In this document: in pieces, positions 51,077 to 59,394 of the stretch
How positions within the stretch are numbered: the stretch's first letter is position 1
Layout: every line of letters begins with the position of its first letter
NCBI GenBank assembly: GCA_964600075.1
Contig: CAZRIE010000006.1
Location: 1-64,000, forward strand
Direction: 5' to 3'
Length of the DNA stretch: 64,000 nt
Source of the DNA: CAZRIE01 sp964600075
Lineage (GTDB): Bacteria > Bacteroidota > Bacteroidia > Flavobacteriales > Flavobacteriaceae
Made by a program: the position numbers and the translations under genes
Notes under the pieces: model-generated
Seen by the model: the letters and a program-made list of their open reading frames with translations, nothing else
The model's database searches: none
What the model was told of the DNA's origin: nothing

Positions 51077-52396
51077 ATGAAAATTTCCTTTTTTGCACTT
51101 TTGTTTCTATTGTCATTGCCATTGCAAGCGCAGCGTGCCATTTCAGGCACCTTTTCACCTGCCAAAGACTACAGATGGCTCATCGCCTATCGATTATTGC
51201 CTGGAACGCAGGTATATACGGCTGACACCGCTATCAAGGGCGGGAATTTTTCGCTTAAAATTCCCGAAAATGCACAATCTGGCGTGTATCGATTGGTGTA
51301 TGCGGTGCCGCAGGATGAGTTCTATTTTGATGTCATTTATAACGGAAAAGAGGAAATTCAATTGGCCTTCGATGCAGAGATAGGTGTTTCTTTTGCAGCT
51401 TCTCAAGAAAACAAACTATTCAACGCTTATTTCAAGGACATAAATACTATTGAGGGCGCAATCATCAAATTTTATTCGGAAGGAAAGTCGGATAAAGTCA
51501 TCTTTGATGATCTCATCAAAAAGTTGACGGCAACGCAAAAATCGTATGAGGAAAAATCTAAAGGAACCATAGCGAGCAGATTTATCACAGCAAATAAACC
51601 TTATATCTCCTCCGGATATGAATCGATCGAAGATTATATTTCCCACAAAAAAAAGAGCTACTTCGACGGATTGGATTTAGGCGATCAAATTTTGCAGGCT
51701 TCGGGCTTCTTAAGCCAGAAATTAACCAACTATGTTTTTACGGCTCTTCCTTTGCAAAAGATGTCCGAAACCGAAAAGGAAAAGGCCATACATGAGAATA
51801 TAATAACGGTAGACAGGCACTTAAAAGACATCCGTGATATGTATAAATTTGAGGTATTTCGTCAACTATGGAAACAGGCCACCACTGACAATCTTAACAA
51901 CACTTCCGATTTCATATACAACTACTATTTAAAACCGCTATCAGGGGCAACGAATAACCAAAAGGCTATTTCTGAAATTGAACTTAATAATCGGCTACGA
52001 ATTGGGGCTATAGCACCAGAAATTACGTGGAAGGAGGGTGGTACGACAAAAAAACTAAGCACATTGTCAGGTGCCGAGAATTATATCCTGATCTTTTGGA
52101 GCAGCACTTGTTCGCATTGCTTAAAGGAAATTCCCCCTTTGCACGAAGAATTGAAAAACTATCCTGCGACAAAAGTAATAGCTGTAGGTTTAGAAGATAA
52201 CGAAACCACATGGAAACCTGAATCTGCCAAATTTCCAAATTTTCACCATGTCTTGGCCCTGGGCCGTTGGGAAAGTGAATATGCCGACTTATACGATATA
52301 CACAAAACACCAACCTTTTATCTTTTGGACAGGAATAAAAGAATCATTGCCAAGCCAGAGAGCGACAGAGAGATTGTCGAGTTTTTGAAAAAGTAA
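51077..52396 (+). CDS. Exported thioredoxin-like (TlpA) protein with N-terminal beta domain
   Basis: A 439-residue protein with a signal peptide (MKISFFALLFLLSLPLQAQR). The first about 110 residues form a beta domain like DUF4369 (AISGTFSPAKDYRWLIAYRL, then the QDEFYFDVIYNG stretch), then a helical region, and at about 320-439 a TlpA/AhpC-type thioredoxin domain with CSHC (345-348) in ILIFWSSTCSHCLKEIPPLH. It likely reduces disulfides or maintains redox state in the periplasm. The CSHC redox site differs from classic CxxC pairs such as CGPC only in the middle residues. It ends the run of plus-strand hydrolases. Confidence 0.87.
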   Translation: MKISFFALLFLLSLPLQAQRAISGTFSPAKDYRWLIAYRLLPGTQVYTADTAIKGGNFSLKIPENAQSGVYRLVYAVPQDEFYFDVIYNGKEEIQLAFDAEIGVSFAASQENKLFNAYFKDINTIEGAIIKFYSEGKSDKVIFDDLIKKLTATQKSYEEKSKGTIASRFITANKPYISSGYESIEDYISHKKKSYFDGLDLGDQILQASGFLSQKLTNYVFTALPLQKMSETEKEKAIHENIITVDRHLKDIRDMYKFEVFRQLWKQATTDNLNNTSDFIYNYYLKPLSGATNNQKAISEIELNNRLRIGAIAPEITWKEGGTTKKLSTLSGAENYILIFWSSTCSHCLKEIPPLHEELKNYPATKVIAVGLEDNETTWKPESAKFPNFHHVLALGRWESEYADLYDIHKTPTFYLLDRNKRIIAKPESDREIVEFLKK

Positions 52397-52469
52397 TGCT
52401 TTTGAGGGAAGGCTGTTATTTATGTTTAAGCGTTTATTAAACCCTAACTAATAACCGAATAACCACGGC

Positions 52470-53129
52470 TTAAAGTGTTTTCAAATCCTTTATGGTTTTG
52501 AACGCCACGTCGACTTGATCGTCATCAACTAAAATTGTAAACTCGTTGGTAGTCGAAATCACTTCATAGAGTACAATACCTTCCCAGGCGAGACGCTGGA
52601 AAATAAAATAATAGATGCCCGGTACGGAAACATTCTCGGCCGGTAGCTTTACAGTAATCGAAGAAAGATTTTCTGCCTTTTGAGAGCATTTTTCATCTTT
52701 GAAAAGTGTTTCCACAGCTCCATCGAGGCTATTGCTGACGACAATATTCAGCTCGTTCACACCACGAGAAGAGGTATAGAAAACATCCTTATTCTTGTTG
52801 ACCTCTTCCAAAAGCTGTGCCTGATTTTCTAAAATAGATTCCGATACAAAAAATGTGAAATCGGTCAAGGAGGAGCGCACGGTAATTTCCCCGATATTCT
52901 TTAAAACCTTGATTATTTTATGGGTCGCCCTGAATTCCAGATCATCCGACAAACGTTTTAGCGCCATAACTATGGCTCCGTTACGAATATCCTTACCCAG
53001 TTCATCTTCAATTTCAGGCTTTACTATTCGCGATAGCGAAGTAAGGTTGATGATGCCCTGTGCCAAGGCGCTTTGCAAAAAAGGCTTTTTTTTAATGTAT
53101 TGTTCGACTACGGAGGAAATAGTTTTCAT
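52470..53129 (-). CDS. ACT-domain protein, truncated aspartate-kinase-like
   Basis: A 219-residue cytoplasmic protein. An N-terminal HTH-like helical part (VVEQYIKKKPFLQSALAQGI, LTSLSRIVKPEIEDELGKDI) is followed by two ACT-like domains, TDFTFFVSESILENQAQLLE and SSITVKLPAENVSVPGIYYF/EGIVLYEVISTTNEFTILV (each about 70 residues). ACT modules bind amino acids. It has no kinase domain, so the name aspartate kinase used for some homologs is misleading; a regulator is more likely. It is divergent from the DUF1800 cluster and separate from the full aspartate kinase at 25.8 kb. Confidence 0.78.
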   Translation of the reverse strand: MKTISSVVEQYIKKKPFLQSALAQGIINLTSLSRIVKPEIEDELGKDIRNGAIVMALKRLSDDLEFRATHKIIKVLKNIGEITVRSSLTDFTFFVSESILENQAQLLEEVNKNKDVFYTSSRGVNELNIVVSNSLDGAVETLFKDEKCSQKAENLSSITVKLPAENVSVPGIYYFIFQRLAWEGIVLYEVISTTNEFTILVDDDQVDVAFKTIKDLKTL

Positions 53130-53217
53130 TATTCATAGGTTGGTTGTCGAGCAAAAATAACATATTGTTACAAATAAAACAAATTGTGTTTAAACTAAAA
53201 GTCTAGAAAATGACACT

Positions 53218-53577
53218 TCAAAAATGATAGAACGCACTTTCTAAATGTTCGATTTTAAAAATCACCCTATTCTTTAAAATGGTAATGACATCAAAACGTA
53301 CCTCGACATCAAGGTTGTTTTCGGTCACATAATAATCTGCCGCCATTACCAATAGTTTGATTTTTTTTTGTGTGATGGTCTCGGCAATCGGAATAATTTG
53401 GTCATTGCTCCGTGCACGTACCTCAACAATAGCAAGAATATCCTCCTTTTGAGCAATAATATCTATTTCGGCCTTGAGGTAGCGGTAGTTTTTATACTTG
53501 ATAGAATACCCTTTTTTGACCAAAAAATTAGTGGCGATCTTTTCACCCTCTTTACCGAACTCATTGTGTTTTCCCAT
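53218..53577 (-). CDS. YraN/UPF0102 family endonuclease-fold protein
   Basis: A 119-residue protein with the YraN signature: GKEGEKIATNFLVKKGY, then YLKAEIDIIAQKEDILAIVE, with the EIDII...VEVRAR order of the restriction-endonuclease-like fold (Glu/Asp, Asp, Glu-x-Arg). Members are thought to have a Holliday-junction or nuclease-related role, but no activity is established. A complete 119-residue length is usual. It is divergent from DUF1800, with 194 bases between them. Confidence 0.88.
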   Translation of the reverse strand: MGKHNEFGKEGEKIATNFLVKKGYSIKYKNYRYLKAEIDIIAQKEDILAIVEVRARSNDQIIPIAETITQKKIKLLVMAADYYVTENNLDVEVRFDVITILKNRVIFKIEHLESAFYHF

Positions 53578-53771
53578 AAAACAATAGCTGAAATCTTAAT
53601 AAATGATGCACTTCGTCGAAAAGGTAAGTGCTTGAACGCCTTAAATTCCCCGTAGCCCGTAAATTCTTAAACCATACATCGAAAATACTCGAATCACTAT
53701 ACTATCCAAAATCTTTGTACGTTAAGAATTGACCCCAAACACATGAACGGTTCTTAAAAGCCTACAAAATT

Positions 53772-55265
53772 ATGGAGTACTTTATTAACTGTAATACGGC
53801 ACCTTTGGCGCCGTATTCAACACCCTTGGATAGAACGAGGGCCGCGCACTTGTACAGAAGACTGGGGTTCAGTGCCTCTGTTCAGACTATTAATAATGCC
53901 GAAGGCCAAAATGCCGGGGCACTCGTTGATAGTCTTGTTAACCAAGCGATCAACCAAGCTCCGATTCCTGCGCCTATTTGGGCGGACTGGAACAATAGCA
54001 ACTATCCCGCAGACGACGACCAGCGTAACCAGTTGCGAAGAGCTCAACAAGACGAGTTCAGCTTGGCCTACGCCAACCAGTTGTTGAACAATAATCTAGC
54101 TGATCGTATGAGCTTCTTTTGGAGCAACCATTTTGTTACAGAATTGGATATATACGACTGTAACTCTTTTCTTTATCACTATATCAATTGTCTGCAGCGT
54201 AATGCCCTAGGCAATTTTAAGACCTTTGTAAGTGAAATTGGTCTGACCAGCGCGATGCTCTACTATTTGGATGGTGTTTTCAACAATGGTAACAATCCCA
54301 ATGAAAACTATGGCCGTGAACTGTATGAGCTTTTCACCTTAGGCGAAGGCAACGGGTATACCGAACAAGATATCATCGAGACCGCAAAGGCCCTTACAGG
54401 TTATGTGGAAAGAGGAGAGCTGGGTTGCGAAGCGGTAGCCTTTGACCCGGAACGCCATGATACCGGAAGCAAAACCATTCTTGGCCAAACCGGAAATTGG
54501 GGGTATGACGATGTTATCAACATTCTATTTGACCAAAGACCCAATGAAATAGCGGAATTCATCTGTAGAAAGTTATATGAGTTTTTTGTCCACCCAGACT
54601 CTAAGGACGATGCCGGAAACGCCCAAACCATTATTTCGGGTATGGCCGCTACCTTTCTTTCGAACAATTTTGAGATTGCCCCTGTGCTCTCGCAATTGTT
54701 CAAAAGTCAGCACTTCTTTGACGATGAGGCCATTGGGGTCATTATTAAAAGCCCTTTTGATTTCTATTTCAATACCTTGAAGGAAACCAATTTTGCCTAC
54801 AACGATACTACTGTAGCCAGTTTGGTCAATTACAGTGGTCTGTTAAGTCAAAATCTGTTCGACCCCTTCGATGTTGCCGGATGGCAACGCGACCGTTCGT
54901 GGATCAACACGAACTTTATGATTGGTAGATGGCTGACCATCGAAACTATTTTAGAAGACTTTTTTAGCGCCGATAATGAACAATTTCGCTCTTTTGGACT
55001 ATCATTAAGCGGTAATGATGGCTTGACCAGTAACAATCCCGATTTGATTGCTAGGCCGATTATCGATTTCATTCTTCCAAAAGGATTACTCAACGATTCA
55101 GAGTACGATAAGGCATACACGATTTTTAGAAGTGATATACAAGAGCAATACTATGAGGGGGGCTCGCAACCATCATGGACGTTGCAAACAGCCATGGAGG
55201 CCCCGACCCAAGTATATCTTTTATTACAGTACCTAGCCAGACAACCCGAATTTCAACTCAAATAA
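53772..55265 (+). CDS. DUF1800 family protein
   Basis: A 497-residue protein that starts MEYFINCNTAPLAPYSTPLD with no obvious signal peptide. DUF1800 motifs are visible: HLYRRLGFSASVQTINNAEG, MSFFWSNHFVTELDIYDCNS, NYGRELYELFTLGEGNGYTE and KALTGYVERGELG with DVAGWQRDRSWINTNFMIGR. The family occurs widely beside DUF1501 proteins in Bacteroidota and Planctomycetes; the pair is suspected to have a secreted or surface function, but the reaction is unknown. The next gene starts 9 bases later, so this is an operon. Confidence 0.87.
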   Translation: MEYFINCNTAPLAPYSTPLDRTRAAHLYRRLGFSASVQTINNAEGQNAGALVDSLVNQAINQAPIPAPIWADWNNSNYPADDDQRNQLRRAQQDEFSLAYANQLLNNNLADRMSFFWSNHFVTELDIYDCNSFLYHYINCLQRNALGNFKTFVSEIGLTSAMLYYLDGVFNNGNNPNENYGRELYELFTLGEGNGYTEQDIIETAKALTGYVERGELGCEAVAFDPERHDTGSKTILGQTGNWGYDDVINILFDQRPNEIAEFICRKLYEFFVHPDSKDDAGNAQTIISGMAATFLSNNFEIAPVLSQLFKSQHFFDDEAIGVIIKSPFDFYFNTLKETNFAYNDTTVASLVNYSGLLSQNLFDPFDVAGWQRDRSWINTNFMIGRWLTIETILEDFFSADNEQFRSFGLSLSGNDGLTSNNPDLIARPIIDFILPKGLLNDSEYDKAYTIFRSDIQEQYYEGGSQPSWTLQTAMEAPTQVYLLLQYLARQPEFQLK

Positions 55266-55274
55266 CTTACTATT

Positions 55275-56993
55275 ATGCGCGATACCCACGATACATCACC
55301 CCATAAAGGCATAGAACATGAGGGCCACGATCTAGAACATAAAACCTGGAACCGACGTTCATTTCTACAAGCCTTAGGCATCGCCGGTTCGGGATCTATG
55401 ATGCTTGGCAGTAATTTTCTAACTGCATCGGCGCCTTCTCCTTTGACTTCGGCGATTGCAGATGCCGAGACGGATAACATACTAATATTGATACGTCTTT
55501 CCGGCGGCAACGATGGTTTAAGCACCGTTATTCCCATAGAACAATACGATACTTATGCCAATGCCAGACCCAATATCTATATTCCGGAGAGTAAGGTCTT
55601 AAAACTGACCGATGAATTCGGCGTTCCTTCCTATATGAAGGCCTTAGAACCGATGTGGGGCGAAGGGCAGTTCAAAGCTGTACATGGCGTAGGATATGAA
55701 GGGCAGAGCCTGTCGCATTTTACGGGTTCCGATATTTTTGCCAATACCGACCTGACCTCAACGGGCTTTAGTGGTCTTAATACCGGCTGGATGGGTAGGC
55801 ATTTTGAAGAATGCTATCCTGATTATTTGATGGCTCCACCACCAGCACCTGCGGCCATACAGATAGGACAGTTCGGAAGTTTGGTATTTCAAGGTGAGGA
55901 AACCAACTACGCATTTGTAACCTCCAATATCGACCAATTGGAAGAGATTGCCGAGTCGGGTGTTCGCTACGGCCTTGATGACAACTTGTTCAACGATTGT
56001 ATGTACGGTGATCAATTGAGATTTTTAAGGGGAGTTGCCAATACCACTTATGAATATTCAGGATTAATTCACGAAGCCTATGAACGTGGTGTAGCTTTGG
56101 ATTGCGGTATTGAATATCAAAATAATGGTTTTGCAAGGCAATTATCTGTTATTTCCAAATTAATAAAAGGCAATTTAGGAACCAAAGTCTATATGATTTC
56201 TATAGGCGGTTTTGACACTCATGGCAACCAGCCTTTAGCCCACGAACGTTTGATGAGCAATCTATCCATTGCCATCAGCAGTTTTTATGAAGATTTAGCC
56301 TGTACCCAACAAGACGAAAAAGTGTTGAGTATGACGTTCTCCGAATTCGGAAGACGTATTTTCGAAAACGGTTCGAACGGAACGGATCACGGCAAAGCAG
56401 CGCCTACCCTTTTCTTTGGTAAAGGCCTCAACGGCAGTGCCTTTGTTGGTGATCATCCGACCTTGGAGAATCCTGACGGTAGGGGCAACCTTGAATACAC
56501 TATGGATTTTAGAGATCTCTACGCGACGGTATTGGCCGAATGGCTCTGTGTTCCGATTCCTTTGGTAGAACAACATTTATTGAACCATACATACGCACCG
56601 GTAAATTTGGGCTTCAATTGTAGTGGTACGGAATTTCCCGACATTGTGTACAGCGATGGCGAGCCTTCACTACCCACATCGCCCGATTCAGAACCGAGTG
56701 AACCTGTGGTTCCCAATGCGGATCAGTTGAATGCCATCGTGCATAAACCTTTTTATCCATCGGATAACAATCCACATATTTATCTTGAAATGCCCGTTAC
56801 GGCCCATGTCGATATTCAATTGTTCAACATTATAGGGCAAAACGTCGGTACGATACGTAATATGATCATGTCAGAAGGTGCCAATGAAATTAATATTAAA
56901 GAAAGTATGCCCGGCCATTTGGCGGCAGGTAAATATATCTACCGAATTCAGGTGCAAGACCATAAAATGAGCAAATCAGTTATGGTAGCTTGA
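55275..56993 (+). CDS. DUF1501 family protein with Tat signal and T9SS C-terminal sorting domain
   Basis: A 572-residue protein with a twin-arginine signal (Arg27-Arg28 in WNRRSFLQALGIAGSGSM). The DUF1501 core (alkaline-phosphatase-like superfamily) is about 70-440: LIRLSGGNDGLSTVIPIEQY, FTGSDIFANTDLT, ISIGGFDTHGNQPLAH and FSEFGRRIFENGSNGTDHGK, resembling metal sites of phosphatases/sulfatases. The last about 85 residues (VDIQLFNIIGQNVGTIRNM, then LAAGKYIYRIQVQDHK) match the type A T9SS sorting domain. It should be exported and then moved to the surface. Having a Tat signal on a T9SS substrate is unusual because T9SS proteins usually use Sec. A terminator follows. Confidence 0.88.
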   Translation: MRDTHDTSPHKGIEHEGHDLEHKTWNRRSFLQALGIAGSGSMMLGSNFLTASAPSPLTSAIADAETDNILILIRLSGGNDGLSTVIPIEQYDTYANARPNIYIPESKVLKLTDEFGVPSYMKALEPMWGEGQFKAVHGVGYEGQSLSHFTGSDIFANTDLTSTGFSGLNTGWMGRHFEECYPDYLMAPPPAPAAIQIGQFGSLVFQGEETNYAFVTSNIDQLEEIAESGVRYGLDDNLFNDCMYGDQLRFLRGVANTTYEYSGLIHEAYERGVALDCGIEYQNNGFARQLSVISKLIKGNLGTKVYMISIGGFDTHGNQPLAHERLMSNLSIAISSFYEDLACTQQDEKVLSMTFSEFGRRIFENGSNGTDHGKAAPTLFFGKGLNGSAFVGDHPTLENPDGRGNLEYTMDFRDLYATVLAEWLCVPIPLVEQHLLNHTYAPVNLGFNCSGTEFPDIVYSDGEPSLPTSPDSEPSEPVVPNADQLNAIVHKPFYPSDNNPHIYLEMPVTAHVDIQLFNIIGQNVGTIRNMIMSEGANEINIKESMPGHLAAGKYIYRIQVQDHKMSKSVMVA

Positions 56994-57015
56994 TTTTTAA
57001 CCCCCACTGTATTAC

Positions 57016-57057
57016 AAAACCTTCGAAAAATAATATGTTTTCGAAGGTTTTTCTTTT
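57016..57057 (+). terminator. Rho-independent terminator after the DUF1501 gene
   Basis: AAAACCTTCGAAAA pairs with TTTTCGAAGGTTTT around an ATAATATG-like loop and is followed by TTCTTTTT. It lies 22 bases after the DUF1501 stop. Confidence 0.85.
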
Positions 57058-57136
57058 TATTGTGCATTAACGACAACGCCATAACAGCATGATTGGCCTT
57101 ACGGCAAACTGATTTTATACATGCTCATAAAAACAC

Positions 57137-57144
57137 TATTTTTG
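57137..57144 (+). promoter_or_regulatory. Candidate -7 promoter element for metG
   Basis: TATTTTTG matches TAnnTTTG and lies 18 bases before the metG ATG, after the upstream terminator. A -33 TTG was not clearly identified. Confidence 0.45.
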
Positions 57145-57162
57145 TGGCCAAATTGAAACTTA

Positions 57163-59274
57163 ATGGCCGAGAACCAAGATTACCCTTTACGCTATACAAT
57201 TACCGCTGCATTGCCCTATACCAATGGGCCTATTCATATCGGGCATCTGGCCGGTGTGTACGTACCTGCGGATATCTATGCAAGATATTTGCGTTTGACC
57301 GGAAACGATGTCGCTTTTGTCTGCGGTAGCGATGAGCATGGGGTCGCCATTTCGATGAAGGCAAAAAAAGAAGGCGTTTCTCCAAAGGAAATCATCGACA
57401 AATACCACGGCATCATCAAACAGTCCTTTTCCGATTTCGGTATTACTTTCGATAATTATTCGCGCACCTCGGCCGAGGTCCATCACAAAACCGCCGGGGA
57501 CTTTTTCAAGAAGTTATATGAACAGGACGATTTTATTGAGGAAACTACAGCGCAATTATATGATGAGGAAGCCCAACAGTTTCTTGCAGACCGCTTTGTC
57601 ATTGGAACCTGCCCCAAATGCGGCCATGAAGAAGCCTATGGAGATCAGTGCGAAAATTGTGGTTCTTCTTTGAACGCTACCGATCTTATCAATCCCAAAT
57701 CGACGATTACCGGGAGCGTGCCAACCACCAAAGAGACCAAACATTGGTTTTTACCGTTGGATCGTTACGAGGACTTTTTAAGGGAATGGATTCTGGTAGG
57801 CCATAAAAATGATTGGAAACCCAATGTCTATGGCCAATGCAAAAGTTGGATCGATGGAGGCCTGGAACCCCGAGCCGTTACCCGTGATCTCGACTGGGGT
57901 ATACCGGTACCCGTCGAAGGTGGCGAGGGTAAGGTACTTTACGTTTGGTTCGATGCCCCTATCGGATATATTTCCTCGACCAAAGAATGGGCCGAACGCG
58001 AAGGTAAAGATTGGGAACTCTATTGGAAAGACAAGAACACCAAACTGGTGCACTTCATTGGCAAAGATAATATCGTTTTCCATTGCATCATTTTTCCGGC
58101 AATTTTGAAAGCGCATGGGGATTATATTCTACCGGATAACGTGCCTGCCAACGAATTTTTGAATTTGGAAGGCAACAAGTTGTCCACCTCAAAAAATTGG
58201 GCAGTGTGGTTACATGAATATCTAGAGGAATTTCCAGATATGCAAGACGCTTTACGGTATACATTGACAGCCAACGCTCCCGAGACCAAAGACAATGATT
58301 TTACTTGGAAGGATTTTCAAGCACGTAACAACAACGAGCTCGTCGCTATTCTGGGTAATTTTATCAACCGTGTGGTCGTATTAACGAACAAATATTATGA
58401 TGGTGTAGTTCCAAACCCTTCGGGTTTTTCGAAAGTGGATACGGAAACTTTGGAAGCTCTTAAGCATTTTCCGGAGACCATTTCAGGTTCCATCGAACGC
58501 TACCGTTTTCGCGAAGCCGGCCAAGAACTTATGAACCTTGCCCGTTTAGGCAACAAATACCTCGCCGACGAAGAACCGTGGAAGGTTATCAAACAAGATG
58601 AAGAACGGGTAAAGACCATTATGTTCGTAGCACTACAAATCGCAACCGGGTTAGCCGTTTTGAGCGAACCCTTTTTACCGTTTACTTCAAAGAAATTGAA
58701 AAACATTCTTAATGTCACTTCGGCTTCGCTCAGCGACCAAGATGCGGTGACTGAGCGTAGCCAAAGTAATAGCTGGGAGCATGTTTCAACCAGCGAAATA
58801 CTCATAGCTCCTGACCACCAAATCAACAAAGGCGAACTCCTCTTCAGAAAAATAGAAGACAAAGAAATACAAGCGCAACTGGACAAACTAGAAGCCACTA
58901 AGAAGGCTAATGAAAACGAAAACGCATCACTTATGCCACAAAAAGACACCATCACTTTCGACGATTTCACCAAATTGGATATGCGGGTTGGCACCATAGT
59001 CGAAGCCGAAAAAATGGCAAAGACTAAAAAACTACTCGTTCTCAAAGTAGATACGGGCTTAGATACACGAACCATTGTTTCAGGTATTGCGGAGAGTTTT
59101 ACTGCAGAAGAAATAGTTGGAAAGAAAGTTACTGTTTTGATCAATCTTGCGCCCCGAGCTTTACGAGGAGTAGATAGTGAAGGTATGATTCTTATGACTG
59201 AAAATGCGGATGGTAAATTGGTTTTCGTTAATCCTGATGAAGATGGGGTTGGTAATGGGGAAGGGATAAGTTAA
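57163..59274 (+). CDS. metG: Methionine--tRNA ligase
   Basis: A 703-residue class I synthetase that charges tRNA-Met. HIGH is at 25-28; the zinc knuckle is C150-PK-C153 with C163-EN-C166; the KMSKS-equivalent is KLSTS (339-343). The anticodon-binding helical domain lies about 400-560 and a C-terminal tRNA-binding (EMAP/Trbp111) domain about 600-703 (FDDFTKLDMRVGTIVEAEKM). Residues 518-535, between the helical domain end and the Trbp part, are encoded by an inserted palindromic repeat (VTSASLSDQD, then AVTERSQS); this lies at a loop position and keeps the frame. The upstream terminator and promoter indicate independent transcription. Confidence 0.96.
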   Translation: MAENQDYPLRYTITAALPYTNGPIHIGHLAGVYVPADIYARYLRLTGNDVAFVCGSDEHGVAISMKAKKEGVSPKEIIDKYHGIIKQSFSDFGITFDNYSRTSAEVHHKTAGDFFKKLYEQDDFIEETTAQLYDEEAQQFLADRFVIGTCPKCGHEEAYGDQCENCGSSLNATDLINPKSTITGSVPTTKETKHWFLPLDRYEDFLREWILVGHKNDWKPNVYGQCKSWIDGGLEPRAVTRDLDWGIPVPVEGGEGKVLYVWFDAPIGYISSTKEWAEREGKDWELYWKDKNTKLVHFIGKDNIVFHCIIFPAILKAHGDYILPDNVPANEFLNLEGNKLSTSKNWAVWLHEYLEEFPDMQDALRYTLTANAPETKDNDFTWKDFQARNNNELVAILGNFINRVVVLTNKYYDGVVPNPSGFSKVDTETLEALKHFPETISGSIERYRFREAGQELMNLARLGNKYLADEEPWKVIKQDEERVKTIMFVALQIATGLAVLSEPFLPFTSKKLKNILNVTSASLSDQDAVTERSQSNSWEHVSTSEILIAPDHQINKGELLFRKIEDKEIQAQLDKLEATKKANENENASLMPQKDTITFDDFTKLDMRVGTIVEAEKMAKTKKLLVLKVDTGLDTRTIVSGIAESFTAEEIVGKKVTVLINLAPRALRGVDSEGMILMTENADGKLVFVNPDEDGVGNGEGIS
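58714..58769 (+). repeat. Palindromic element inserted in frame within metG
   Basis: Left arm GTCACTTCGGCTTCGCTCAG (58714-58733) and right arm GTGACTGAGCGTAGCCAAAG (58747-58766) are near reverse complements (about 18 of 24 positions pair), with a short spacer. The right arm is almost identical to the unit in mfd and encodes the same VTERSQS. The insertion adds no stop codon and keeps the reading frame. Confidence 0.8.
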
Positions 59275-59298
59275 AATTTTTGTTTTTGAAAAACCGCA

Positions 59299-59368
59299 GG
59301 TCGAGCGCAGTCGAAAACTCAGGAACACAAATAGGTCTCGAATGCGCCTGCTGGCAAGCGGGACAGGC
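59299..59368. repeat. Intergenic relatives of the palindromic repeats
   Basis: GGTCGAGCGCAGTCGAAA at 59299-59316 shares the GAGCGCAG-x-CGAA core of the first unit in mfd. GCCTG and CAGGC (59346-59368) enclose a second imperfect palindrome of a sort (CCTGC...GGCAAGCGGG). Both lie between metG and tex. Confidence 0.5.
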
Positions 59369-59394
59369 CATATCGGCCAAAAATCAAATATCTA

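Noticed and set aside
52470..53129. Aspartate kinase fragment
   Set aside because: The protein has no kinase domain and a self-contained N-terminal region with ACT-like domains, so it is not a broken lysC.
58500..59144. A 214-residue antisense frame within metG
   Set aside because: Metg on the plus strand is complete with all motifs; the antisense frame has no family features.
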